A stretch of 58,147 bases of DNA from Roseicella frigidaeris. GTDB lineage: Bacteria; Pseudomonadota; Alphaproteobacteria; Acetobacterales; Acetobacteraceae. The stretch spans positions 1 to 58,147 of the forward strand of contig NZ_QLIX01000027.1 of assembly GCF_003258945.1 (NCBI RefSeq), in the 5' to 3' direction. A program made the translations under genes and the position numbers. The notes under the pieces are model-generated. The model saw only the letters and a list, made by a program, of their open reading frames with translations. It searched no databases and was not told where the DNA came from. Of this stretch, positions 7,920-15,963 are shown in pieces. The first letter of the stretch is position 1. Every line of letters starts with the position of its first letter.

Positions 7920-8566
7920 TGGACGGAATCTCCGGCGTCCTCTTGCCCCTGGGCCTGGGGCTGCTCGGCTTCATCGAGCCCTGCTCCATCGGCTCCAGCC
8001 TGCTGTTCCTGCAGCTGGTGGAGGGCCGCCCGGCTGCCACGAAGGTGATGCAGGCGGTGGTGTTCACGCTCACCCGCGCCGTCATGGTTGGCCTGCTCGG
8101 CGCAGCGGCCGCGCTCGTCGGCACTGCGTTCCTCGGCTTCCAGCGGGCTGCCTGGGTGGGGCTGGGCGCGCTCTATGTCGTGCTCGGCCTGGTCTATCTC
8201 ACCGGCCATGCCGGGCGGCTCATGCGCCCCCTCGGGCCAAGTCTGGGACGCCTGTCGGGCACCGGCGGGGCGGCGGCGCTGGCGGTGCTGTTCGGCCTGA
8301 ACATCCCGGCCTGCGCCGCGCCCCTGCTGGCTGTGGTGCTCGGATCGGCGGCAGTCGGTGGGTCGGCGCAGGTGGCCCAGGGATTCTTCATGCTGGCGCT
8401 GTTCGGCCTGGCGCTGTCGCTGCCGCTGACCCTGGCGCTGCTCTGGGCACCCGCGCGCCGCGCGATCGACCAGCTGATGGGGCTGTCCGCCCGCGTGCCG
8501 GTCGCCATCGGCCTTCTGCTCGCCCTGTTCGGCGCCTGGTCGATCTATCTCGGCCTGAAAGGCTGA
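7919..8566 (+). CDS. CcdA/DsbD-like transmembrane protein
   Basis: A 215-residue protein with about six helices. Two paired Cys-Pro-type motifs, LGFIEPCSIGSS near the start and LNIPACAAPL in the middle, match the two-fold symmetric CcdA/DsbD transmembrane electron carriers, in which two membrane cysteines shuttle electrons from cytoplasmic thioredoxin to the periplasm. The ATG at 7919 overlaps the permease stop (TGATG) and is preferred over an upstream ATG at 7901 inside the permease. Encoded between ABC permease and ATPase, it may keep metal-binding or thiol targets reduced. Metal link is inference from the promoter. Confidence 0.75.
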   Translation: MDGISGVLLPLGLGLLGFIEPCSIGSSLLFLQLVEGRPAATKVMQAVVFTLTRAVMVGLLGAAAALVGTAFLGFQRAAWVGLGALYVVLGLVYLTGHAGRLMRPLGPSLGRLSGTGGAAALAVLFGLNIPACAAPLLAVVLGSAAVGGSAQVAQGFFMLALFGLALSLPLTLALLWAPARRAIDQLMGLSARVPVAIGLLLALFGAWSIYLGLKG

Positions 8567-8569
8567 CCG

Positions 8570-9514
8570 ATGGGGGAAGGCGCACCGGCCGCCGCCATCG
8601 AGATCGCAGGCCTCGAAAAAGTCTATTCCGGGAGTGGTGGACGGGCCGGCAAGCACGCCCTGAAGGGCGTGAGCCTGACCATCCCACGGGGCAGCATCTT
8701 CGGCCTGCTCGGGCCGAATGGGGCCGGCAAATCGACCCTCATCAACATCCTGGCCGGGCTGGTCCGCAAATCGAGCGGCCAGGTGCGGGTCTGGGACATT
8801 GATCCCGACGTGGCGCCCCGAGCAGTGCGCGCATCCATTGGCGTCGTGCCCCAGGAACTGACCCTCGATCCGTACTTCCCGGCGCGCGCGGCGCTCGAAC
8901 TGCAGGCCGGCCTCTTCGGCATCCCCAAGTTGGCGCGACGCACCGACGAGCTACTCGCAGCGCTCGGCCTGGCGGACAAGGCAGACGCGCCCGCCCGCAG
9001 CCTGTCCGGGGGCATGCGCCGGCGGCTCATGGTCGCCAAGGCGCTGGTCCACCATCCGCCGGTTCTCGTGCTCGACGAGCCGACCGCCGGCGTCGATGTC
9101 GCGCTGCGCCAGCAGCTCTGGGCCTATGTCCAGGACCTCAACCGCGCCGGCACGACCGTGCTGCTGACAACGCACTACCTCCACGAAGCCGAAGCCTTGT
9201 GCGACCGCATCGCGGTGCTGGCCGATGGCGAGATTCGGGCGAACGACACGACCGACGCCCTGCTGCGGCGGGTGGAGGACAAGGCACTGACCATCGAGCT
9301 GGCCGTCCCCCTGGCGGAGGTGCCCGAGGCGCTTTGCCGCTTCCATCCGGTACTGGCGGGGCCGCAGGCGCTGGTCTTCCGCTACGGGCGAAGCAGCGGC
9401 GCGGCGGACGAAATCCTTGCGGCCGTCCAGTCCGCCGGACTGGTCGTGCGCGACCTCACGACCAGCCAGGCGGACCTGGAGCAGGTCTTCCTCGATCTCT
9501 TTCGCCGGAGCTGA
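8570..9514 (+). CDS. ABC transporter ATP-binding protein
   Basis: A 314-residue cytoplasmic ATPase partner of the permease at 7110. All motifs are intact: Walker A GPNGAGKST (about 50-58), Q-loop VVPQELTLD, signature LSGGMRRRL (about 143-151), Walker B VLVLDEPTAGVD, and H-loop TTHYLHEAE. The ~90-residue C-terminal extension is typical of drug/lipid/Nod-type ABC exporters. It starts 3 bp after the CcdA-like gene, so the three genes form one operon. No substrate can be deduced. Confidence 0.93.
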   Translation: MGEGAPAAAIEIAGLEKVYSGSGGRAGKHALKGVSLTIPRGSIFGLLGPNGAGKSTLINILAGLVRKSSGQVRVWDIDPDVAPRAVRASIGVVPQELTLDPYFPARAALELQAGLFGIPKLARRTDELLAALGLADKADAPARSLSGGMRRRLMVAKALVHHPPVLVLDEPTAGVDVALRQQLWAYVQDLNRAGTTVLLTTHYLHEAEALCDRIAVLADGEIRANDTTDALLRRVEDKALTIELAVPLAEVPEALCRFHPVLAGPQALVFRYGRSSGAADEILAAVQSAGLVVRDLTTSQADLEQVFLDLFRRS

Positions 9515-9516
9515 TG

Positions 9517-9694
9517 GGCTTCCGAGCGCAACGGAATTCGAGGAAAAGCCTATGATTTCCTACAGTTAGCCGAGGATTTGGTGTATAATCAGCTCCAGGA
9601 TCAACCCCTTCAGGAGCTCTCCGATGAAGCCGAAGAAAAATTTTCGTACCCGCAACCAAAACAAGGCTTTGCCAAACGGCAAAAAAGCCTTTAA
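9517..9694 (+). pseudogene. Low-GC gene 3' remnant
   Basis: Directly after the ABC ATPase stop, the same frame stays open for 59 codons and reads like a real protein end (AYDFLQLAEDLVYNQLQDQ, then Glu/Lys/Pro-rich to a TAA at 9692). GC content falls sharply compared with the flanks and codon use differs, marking foreign DNA. No start codon with a ribosome site is evident, so it is most likely the C-terminal scrap of a transposase or other gene from a lower-GC donor. Family not identified. Confidence 0.35.
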
Positions 9695-9779
9695 GATCAG
9701 TGGTTTGCGTCGCTTTTTCCTGGCACTGCCCTTCAGTGCAGCGGGAAAGGCCGCTGCACTGAAGGGCAGTGCCATATAG
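9624..9779 (+). CDS. Possible small basic 51-residue ORF
   Basis: An ATG at 9624 with AGGAG 7 bp upstream and TATAAT at 9584-9589 opens a 51-codon frame, rich in Lys/Arg (MKPKKNFRTRNQNK...). Its 3' third is the perfect hairpin at 9721-9774. It overlaps the remnant at 9517-9694 in another frame, and the opposite strand is also open here, so coding status is uncertain. The promoter-like and ribosome-site signals are the only positive evidence. Confidence 0.22.
   Translation: MKPKKNFRTRNQNKALPNGKKAFKISGLRRFFLALPFSAAGKAAALKGSAI
9721..9774. repeat. Perfect 24-bp inverted repeat (hairpin/cruciform)
   Basis: Bases 9721-9744 and 9751-9774 are exact reverse complements separated by a 6-nt GAAAGG loop. 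Each arm is itself palindromic (GCACTG-5 nt-CAGTGC), so the region can form one long or two short hairpins. No U-run follows on either strand, so it is not a standard terminator. A degenerate third copy of the arm (CTGCACT...GCAGT) occurs near 9829-9847. It lies in the AT-richer foreign patch. Confidence 0.8.
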
Positions 9780-9893
9780 CACATTTTGCGGCAAAAGTCA
9801 ATCTTGAATACCACATATTGTGTCGATATGCTGCACTCCAGCGCAGTAGGGCATAGCCCGCTTTCCCATAAAATCTGATACTGGCGTCTGGCC

Positions 9894-10409
9894 TCAGACC
9901 GTTCGCTCAGTGACGGAGGGGCGAACAGGCCGAAGCGCCATCAAGGCGATGAAGGCACTCAAGCAGCACGCGGCCGAGACGGCGACCGACGCCGCGCCGT
10001 ACCAGTCGATCAGCAGCCCCAACAGGAACGGCGCACAAGCCTGGATGAAGCGCGACGGCGCGCCGAGCAGCCCCTGGCGCAGGCCGTAGCCCTCCGGGCC
10101 GAAGATGGCGAGCGGCAGCGTGCCCTTCACGATGGTCAGCACGCCGTTGCCGGCACCGTGCAGCAGCACGAACGCTGCCGCCGCCGGCGCGCCGATGAAG
10201 AACAGGGCCGCCGCGCCGATCGGATGCGCGATGCAGGCCAGGCGCGCTGAGATCAGCGGATGCGCCTTTCGCAGCAGGCCGAACTCTGCCACGTGCGCAT
10301 CGCCCGGCGGACCCGGGGCTGGTATGAGGCCGGGATGTCCCAATAGCGCTCGAGACCGTAAGGCCATCATTTCGCCGTTGCTGTCGGCCAATGGCGAAGT
10401 GTGTGCCAT
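9894..10409 (-). pseudogene. MFS transporter remnant (C-terminal half)
   Basis: About 125 residues match the second half of a major facilitator: a cytoplasmic segment ending LLRKAHPLISARL, then helices through GAGNGVLTIVKGTLPLAIFG, GLRQGLLGAPSRFIQ and ACAPFLLGLLIDWYGA. A complete MFS protein has ~400 residues and twelve helices; only about five are present. The first ~45 codons are not obviously MFS-like. It sits between the low-GC patch and chrB, consistent with deletion when the copper-type module and chromate island came together. Confidence 0.7.
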
Positions 10410-10436
10410 GGGCGTAGTCTTCGGCAGCGCAGGGAG

Positions 10437-11486
10437 CTAACGGCCTCTCGGCGGTCGGTCAAAGTAGCGGTGCAGGTCGTCAAAGATCTCCGCGCCACGC
10501 CGCAGCCGCTCCTCGTCGTCCGAGGTCGCGGCGCAGAGGCCCCCAATCAGGGTGCGGACGCCGTCGGCCTCAGGCCGGCCGAACTTGCCGTCTTTGAGAT
10601 CGATGTCGTGCACGATCTCCGCCACTGCCGCGAGCGCCCGGTCGCCTGAAAGGCCAGCACGGCCGAGCAGCACCTCAAAGGTGCAGCGGTCGCCCTCGTG
10701 GGTGACCTCAGCCTCCGCCATGTCGAAGCGGACCTCGCCCGGGCCTAGCTCGGCGGCCTTGCCGGGGACGAAGCGGAAGCGCGCTTCTGGGTCGATGAAG
10801 CGACGCACCAGCCAGGCCGAGGCGATGCGGTCCACGTGCACGCCGGCACGGGTGACCCATATCAGGCCTCTCAAGGCTTCGGCCGGCGCCGCCGTCGCCT
10901 GCGGGGGAGGGGCCGCCTGGGCCTCGTCCTGCGCGGCCAAGCGCGCCGTCAAGCTGGCGAGCAAGCCCTCGACCGCCTGCCGCCCGTGCGCGCCGAAGAA
11001 GTCGATGGCCGCGACCTGGTCCAGCCGCGAGCGGAGCCGGCTGAGCCGGGAGCGGGCATCGCTGCCGGGAGCCTCCCCGGCCTTGCCCGCCTCCTCGGCC
11101 TCGGCGGCGAGCTGGCGGGCCTCCTCGGCCAGCGCCTCGTAGTCGGCGTCGCGGGCACGGTCGAAGAGGGCACGCACGTCGGCATCAGTCATGCCCTCCA
11201 CCAGCCGCGCCTCGCAGACCAGCGGCTCGCCGCCGGCCTCGGTGATCTCCTTGGCCAGCCAGCCGAAATCCTCCTGCGCCTCGGCGGTGGCGGGCAGGGC
11301 GTAGGCCGCGTTCTTCACCGCCACCGCGCCCAGCGCCTGCAGGCGGCGCCAGACCTTGACCCGCAGGTAGGCCGGCTTGGCCGGCAGCTGGAACACCAGC
11401 AGGAGCCAGCGTTCGCCCGTCCCGCTCTCGGCGGAGATCGCCGCGGCAGGGTCGGGCGGTCGCGGGGCCTTGGACTTGGAGCTCAT
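10437..11486 (-). CDS. chrB: ChrB chromate-resistance regulator
   Basis: A 349-residue two-domain ChrB. The N-terminal domain (about 20-190) carries RWLLLVFQLPAKPAYLRVKVWRRL, typical of ChrB sensors/regulators. The C-terminal ChrB domain (about 210-345) has WVTRAGVHVDRIASAWLVRRF, FDMAEAEVTHEGDRCTFE and IVHDIDLKDG, a fold shared with the shorter protein at 13908. In known systems ChrB is a chromate-responsive regulator of chr genes. It overlaps the MFS gene (ATGA), so the two form one minus-strand operon divergent from the SOD-rhodanese gene. Confidence 0.9.
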   Translation of the reverse strand: MSSKSKAPRPPDPAAAISAESGTGERWLLLVFQLPAKPAYLRVKVWRRLQALGAVAVKNAAYALPATAEAQEDFGWLAKEITEAGGEPLVCEARLVEGMTDADVRALFDRARDADYEALAEEARQLAAEAEEAGKAGEAPGSDARSRLSRLRSRLDQVAAIDFFGAHGRQAVEGLLASLTARLAAQDEAQAAPPPQATAAPAEALRGLIWVTRAGVHVDRIASAWLVRRFIDPEARFRFVPGKAAELGPGEVRFDMAEAEVTHEGDRCTFEVLLGRAGLSGDRALAAVAEIVHDIDLKDGKFGRPEADGVRTLIGGLCAATSDDEERLRRGAEIFDDLHRYFDRPPRGR

Positions 11487-12766
11487 CCCGACCGAGTATC
11501 CTCCATCCGCGCCGGGACGGCACCCGGTGGCGGCGTGACGCTGCTCCCGCGCAGCCTGGCTGTGGCCCGGGCGGTCTCCTCGGGCGGCCTCACCCGCGCA
11601 AAGGCCCGCAGCAGCAGCAGGTCGTAGGTGATCTTCACGGCTCCGGCGAGGACGAGCGGCCAGCCGAAGGCGCTCAGCCCCATCAGCCAGCCCGACAGGA
11701 GGGGGGAGGCGGCGGAGGCGAGCCCCCGCGGCACGGCGGTGACACTGGCCGCCGCCGGCCGCTCATGCGGCTCGACCACCGCCATCACGTAGGAGGAGCG
11801 GGTCGGCACGTCCATCTGCGACAGCAGCGCGCGCAGGACCAGCAGGGCGAAGGCCAGGAACGCCGTCGGCGCGAAGGCGGTGGCGATCAGGAACACGCTC
11901 GAGGGCAGGTGGGTGAAGACCATGGTGTTCACCAGGCCGAAGCGGCGGGCGAGTGGCACGGCGGCGAAGTAGGACACGGCCGAGCAGAGCCCCGTGGCGA
12001 AGAAGACCGCGCCCACGGTCGCGACCTCAAGACCGAAGCGCTCGGAGAGCCACAGGGCGAGCAGGGAGTTGACGACGAAGCCGCCGCCGAAGCTGTCCAG
12101 CGCGAAGAGGGCCGCCAAGCCGTAGACGCGGCGGCGCGACGGCCCGAGGGGCGCCGGCGGCGCCTCGCCCGTGGCCTCGGCGCGCGGAGACAAGCCGCGG
12201 TAGAGGAGGAAGCTCACCAAGCCCAGCACGCCGTAGAAGGCGAAGAGGGCATCGGTGACGGCGGCCGGGCCCAACCACGGGCCCAGCCAGTCCACCAGCC
12301 CGGCCGCGAGGGCGCCGGCGGCCCCGACGACGGAGCCCACGAAGGCGTAGCGCGCGAAGGCCGCCGTCCGGTCGGCCTCGGCCACGGACTGGGCGAGCAC
12401 CGTGTGCTCGAGCGGCAGGAAGACGCCGGTATCCCCGCCGGTCGGGCTGATCGTGCCGACGAAGGCGATCAGCAGCAGCGGCCAGAAGCCCTCCACCCCA
12501 GCGAAGGCGAGGCCGGTGGCGGCCATCAGCAGGCTGGCGGCGAGCAAGGCGGGACGCCGGCGGATGCGGTGGCCCACCGCCCCGAGCGCCAGCGTCAGCA
12601 GCGACGAGCCCAGCAGGGTGGCGGTGGAGATCGCCCCGACCGCGAGCGCGTCCAGCCCGAGCGCGGCTAGGTGGACCGGCAGCAGGATGGCGACGTAGCC
12701 GTCGCCGAAGGCGCGCAGCGCCCGGGCCCACAGGATGCGGCGGATATCGCCCGTGGCGGCGTCCAT
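11483..12766 (-). CDS. MFS transporter of the chromate cluster
   Basis: A 427-residue, twelve-helix major facilitator with an N-terminal helix bundle (ARALRAFGDGYVAILLPVHL), a central loop around residue 205 and a second bundle starting ALFALDSFGGGFVVNSLLAL. MFS genes are often next to chrB in alphaproteobacterial chromate clusters and presumably contribute to efflux, but the substrate cannot be read from sequence. The ATG at 12766 has a GGGAGG site about 12 bases upstream and faces the divergent promoter region at 12767-12934. Confidence 0.85.
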   Translation of the reverse strand: MDAATGDIRRILWARALRAFGDGYVAILLPVHLAALGLDALAVGAISTATLLGSSLLTLALGAVGHRIRRRPALLAASLLMAATGLAFAGVEGFWPLLLIAFVGTISPTGGDTGVFLPLEHTVLAQSVAEADRTAAFARYAFVGSVVGAAGALAAGLVDWLGPWLGPAAVTDALFAFYGVLGLVSFLLYRGLSPRAEATGEAPPAPLGPSRRRVYGLAALFALDSFGGGFVVNSLLALWLSERFGLEVATVGAVFFATGLCSAVSYFAAVPLARRFGLVNTMVFTHLPSSVFLIATAFAPTAFLAFALLVLRALLSQMDVPTRSSYVMAVVEPHERPAAASVTAVPRGLASAASPLLSGWLMGLSAFGWPLVLAGAVKITYDLLLLRAFARVRPPEETARATARLRGSSVTPPPGAVPARMEDTRSG

Positions 12767-12934
12767 GCCGTGGTGTTCCTCCCTGCGACGTCCGGGCGGG
12801 CCTGCCCGGTGCGGTCACTTCGCAACCGATATGGCATATGTATCTCATATCAGTAAACATGAAACACTTGTATCTTGATCAATTTTCTGCCTACCCTCCG
12901 CGGCAACCGACCGATCACCCCGGAGGAAGCGCCC
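12767..12934. promoter_or_regulatory. Divergent promoter/operator region of the chr cluster
   Basis: This gap between the MFS and SOD-rhodanese genes is unusually AT-rich at 12825-12892. It holds a GATATG...CATATC inverted repeat (12828-12851), and GATATGGCATATGTATC (12828-12844) resembles a site at 17446-17462 before the second chrA (13 of 17 positions). A further TGTATC occurs near 12870. These are plausible operators for ChrB. A GGAGGA ribosome site at 12922-12927 sets the GTG start at 12935. Confidence 0.5.
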
Positions 12935-13903
12935 GTGCCGCACACCGTGACGCCGCTGCCGTTCAAGCCCCCGCGGCTGCAGGGCCTCTCCGAGCGGCTG
13001 CTCGCCAGCCACTACGAGAACAACTACGGCGGGGCGCTGCGACGGCTGAACGCGATCGAGCGGCGCCTGGGCGAACTCGACTGGGGATCGGCGCCCGTCT
13101 TCGAGATCAATGGACTGAAACGCGAAGAACTGATCGCCGCCGGCTCCGTCATCCTGCACGAGGTCTACTTCGACGGCCTCGGCGGCGAGGGCGGCGACCC
13201 CGCCGGGGACCTCGCCGCGGCACTCGAGCGCGATTTCGGTTCAGTCGGGCGATGGCGGACGGAGTTCACCGCTATGAGCAAGGCGCTCGCCGGCGGCTCG
13301 GGCTGGGTGGTGCTGGCCTGGTCGCCGCGCCTGGGCCGGCTGGTGAACCATTGGGCGGCCGACCACGCGCACGGCCTGGCCGGCGGCGTGCCGGTCCTCG
13401 CGCTCGACATGTACGAGCACTCCTACCACCTCGACTTCGGCGCCCGCGCCGGCGACTACGTGGACGCGGTGATGCGCAACCTGCACTGGGAGCGCTTAGG
13501 CCGGCGCCACCAGGCCGCCGTGAGCACCCCTGCCGCCTCGGGCGAGAACCACGGCGGCAGCGATGCCATCGCACCCGAGCGTGTGCGCGACATGCTGGCG
13601 AGCGGCGAGCCCGTGACGGTGCTCGACGTGCGCAAGCCGGAGGATCTGACCCGCGCCGCCGACCGGATCGCCGGGTCCAGCTGGCGCGATCCCGAGGCCA
13701 TCGCATCCTGGGCGGAGGCCCTGCCGCACGACCGGCCTATCGTCGCCTACTGCGTCTACGGCTTTCAGGTCAGCGGCGATGTGGCCGCCGCGCTGCGCCG
13801 GCGCGGCCTCAACGCCCGCGTCCTCGCCGGGGGCATCGCCGCTTGGCACGCCATCGGGGCGCCGGCCGCGCCTCTGCCCCCCAACGTCACACAGGGAGCC
13901 TGA
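12935..13903 (+). CDS. chrC: Fe/Mn superoxide dismutase fused to rhodanese domain
   Basis: A 322-residue fusion. Residues 1-195 are a Fe/Mn-SOD with ligands His26 (SHYENNYGG), His75 (LHE), Asp158 and His162 (LDMYEHSYH). Residues ~212-310 are a rhodanese domain with a candidate active-site Cys273 in YCVYGFQVS and a preceding DVRKPEDL strand. SODs occur in chr operons as chrC; fusion to a sulfurtransferase domain suggests coupling of superoxide removal with thiol/sulfane-sulfur chemistry during chromate reduction stress (inference). The GTG at 12935 is preferred over 12875 because of GGAGGA 7 bp upstream. It starts a plus-strand operon running to 16949. Confidence 0.88.
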   Translation: MPHTVTPLPFKPPRLQGLSERLLASHYENNYGGALRRLNAIERRLGELDWGSAPVFEINGLKREELIAAGSVILHEVYFDGLGGEGGDPAGDLAAALERDFGSVGRWRTEFTAMSKALAGGSGWVVLAWSPRLGRLVNHWAADHAHGLAGGVPVLALDMYEHSYHLDFGARAGDYVDAVMRNLHWERLGRRHQAAVSTPAASGENHGGSDAIAPERVRDMLASGEPVTVLDVRKPEDLTRAADRIAGSSWRDPEAIASWAEALPHDRPIVAYCVYGFQVSGDVAAALRRRGLNARVLAGGIAAWHAIGAPAAPLPPNVTQGA

Positions 13904-13907
13904 CGCC

Positions 13908-14501
13908 ATGGCCACGTGGATCACCCGCGAGCGCCCGAAGATCGACCGCATCGCCTGCCCCTGGCTGATTCGGCGCTTCGTCGACCCGGCCGCCGAGTTC
14001 CTCTACGTACCGACCGACCGAGTCTTTGCCGTGGCGAAGGAGACCGGCGCGACGCCGTACGACATTCCGGGCGCCGATCCCTTCTCGCACGACGGCGAGC
14101 TCTGCACCTTCGATGCCTTCCTGCAGCACTACCGGCTGGACGACCCGGCGCTGCATCGGCTGGCGGTGATCGTGCGCGGCGCCGACACGGCGCGGCACGA
14201 CCTCGCCCCGGAGGCCTCCGGCCTGCATGCGATCTCGATGGGCCTGTCGGCGATCATCCCCGATGACCACGCCATGCTGGAGCAGGGCATGGTGATCTAC
14301 GACGCCCTCTACGCCTGGTGCCGCGGCGACGCCGGCGAGGTGCACAATTGGACGCCGCCGAAGGCCGCCGCATCCGCCGAAGGGCCGGTGAACGCAGTGG
14401 GCCAGGACGTCGTCGAGGAGGCGTCGGAGGAGTCCTTTCCGGCGAGCGATCCGCCCTCCCACACGCCGATAGCCAGGCCCGGCGCGCCCAAGAGCCGGTG
14501 A
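13908..14501 (+). CDS. Stand-alone ChrB C-terminal domain protein
   Basis: A 197-residue protein equivalent to the C-terminal half of ChrB: WITRERPKIDRIACPWLIRRF, IPGADPFSHDGELCTFDAF and IVRGADTAR align with the matching blocks of ChrB at 10437. Unlike ChrB it lacks the N-terminal regulator domain, so it may have an enzymatic or redox role rather than a regulatory one. The tail carries EEASEESFPASDPP, a short motif I recall at the ends of various proteobacterial stress proteins. It begins 4 bp after the SOD-rhodanese stop. Confidence 0.82.
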   Translation: MATWITRERPKIDRIACPWLIRRFVDPAAEFLYVPTDRVFAVAKETGATPYDIPGADPFSHDGELCTFDAFLQHYRLDDPALHRLAVIVRGADTARHDLAPEASGLHAISMGLSAIIPDDHAMLEQGMVIYDALYAWCRGDAGEVHNWTPPKAAASAEGPVNAVGQDVVEEASEESFPASDPPSHTPIARPGAPKSR

Positions 14502-14571
14502 AGCCAAGGCAGATGGGGCACCTGCGTTCGCAGAACGAGAATCCGGTAGCACGACAGCGGCGGACCCACAG

Positions 14572-15828
14572 ATGAAGACCGACGCGTCCGCGTCCACCGC
14601 CGAGGGCGGGGCGGAGGCCGCTCCCCCGCGGCTCTCGCAGGCGCAGATCTTCTGGCGCTTCCTGCACTTCGGTTTCCTCGCCTGGGGAGGACCGGTGGCG
14701 CAGATCGCGATGATCCGGCGCGAGCTCGTCGAGGAGGAGCGGTGGGTCTCGAGCCCGAGGTTCAACCGGCTGCTCGCGGTCTACCAGGTCCTCCCGGGCC
14801 CGGAGGCGCACGAGCTGTGCGTCTTCCTCGGGACGCTCCCGGGCGGGCGGCTGGGCGGCTTCCTCGCGGGCCTCGGCTTCATGCTGCCGGGCTTCGTGCT
14901 GATGTTCGCCCTCTCCTGGCTCTACTTCTCGACCGACCTCGCCCGGACGGCACTCGGCGCCGCCTTCCTGGGCGTGCAGCCGGCGGTGATCGCGCTGATC
15001 GTGGCGGCCGTGCACAGAATTGGCAGCCACATCGTCGTCGACGGATGGCTGTGGGGGATTGCGATCGCCACGGGACTCGCCGCCTTCGGCGGCACGCCGT
15101 TCTGGATCGCGCTGCCCGCCGCCGGCCTGTTCTACGTCCTGGCGGCTAGCGGCCGGCGCGCCCTGGCCGTTCTTCTGGCCGTGGCGTTCGCCGCCGTGGC
15201 GCTGTACTACGCCTGGCTCCTGCTGGGTGCCCCGGCGCAGCCTGCCGGAGGCACGGCCGCGCCGGCCGAGTCTGTTGGCCAGGGCGCATCGCTCATCGGC
15301 CTGTTCCTCTCTGGTCTGAAGGCGGGCCTGCTGACCTTCGGCGGTGCCTATACCGTCATTCCGTTCCTGCGCGACGACGCGGTCGGCAACGGCTGGATGA
15401 CCGACGCGCAGTTCCTCGACGGCCTCGCGCTCTCGGGCATCCTGCCGGCGCCGCTGATCATCTTCTCCACCTTCGTCGGCTACTTCGGCGGAGGGCCGCT
15501 CGGCGCCGTCGCGATGACGGTCGGCATCTTCCTGCCGGCCTTCAGCTTCTCGCTCCTCTTCCATGACCAGCTCGAGCGGCTCGTCGAGAACAAGGCGATG
15601 CGGACCTTCCTGGAGGGGGTGTCGGCGGGCGTGGTGGGCCTCATCGCGGCCACGACGGTCGAGCTCGCCCACAAGACGCTCGGGAACGTGCCGGGCGTGC
15701 TGCCCGCCGTCGCGATCTTCGGCGCGGCGCTGGCCGTCCTCTATCTCTGGAAGGCGAAGACGAACGTGGTCTTCGTCGTCCTCAGCGCCGGCCTCGCCGG
15801 GTGGCTGCTGTTCGGGGGCCAGGGATGA
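14572..15828 (+). CDS. chrA: Chromate transporter ChrA (first copy)
   Basis: A 418-residue long-chain (two-domain) CHR-family membrane protein that exports chromate. Each half shows the CHR signature: FLAWGGPVAQIAMIRRELVEE with LPGPEAHE in the N-half, and LLTFGGAYTVIPFLRDDAV with SGILPAPLIIFSTFVGY in the C-half. About ten to twelve helices are predicted. A ~25-residue polar N-terminus precedes the first helix. It is in the same plus-strand run as SOD-rhodanese and the ChrB-domain protein, 70 bp downstream. Confidence 0.94.
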   Translation: MKTDASASTAEGGAEAAPPRLSQAQIFWRFLHFGFLAWGGPVAQIAMIRRELVEEERWVSSPRFNRLLAVYQVLPGPEAHELCVFLGTLPGGRLGGFLAGLGFMLPGFVLMFALSWLYFSTDLARTALGAAFLGVQPAVIALIVAAVHRIGSHIVVDGWLWGIAIATGLAAFGGTPFWIALPAAGLFYVLAASGRRALAVLLAVAFAAVALYYAWLLLGAPAQPAGGTAAPAESVGQGASLIGLFLSGLKAGLLTFGGAYTVIPFLRDDAVGNGWMTDAQFLDGLALSGILPAPLIIFSTFVGYFGGGPLGAVAMTVGIFLPAFSFSLLFHDQLERLVENKAMRTFLEGVSAGVVGLIAATTVELAHKTLGNVPGVLPAVAIFGAALAVLYLWKAKTNVVFVVLSAGLAGWLLFGGQG

Positions 15829-15963
15829 GCGAGGGAGGTCCGCGATGAACAGAAGGCCCGCCGGATCCCACGCGTGTCGCCGGGGGTGGATCGGGGCGGG
15901 CGGCGGCGCGGCGCGGTTCGGCCGCCTCGAGATCAGGACCCTGCAGCGAAACGGGAGGCCCGA

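Noticed and set aside
9721-9774. Rho-independent terminator of the ABC operon
   Set aside because: The hairpin is longer than usual, lies >200 bp downstream, and is not followed by a U-run on either strand.
9566-9814. 82-codon minus-strand ORF in the AT-richer patch
   Set aside because: No ribosome site, and it overlaps the plus-strand frames and the hairpin; the inverted repeat alone creates similar peptides on both strands.
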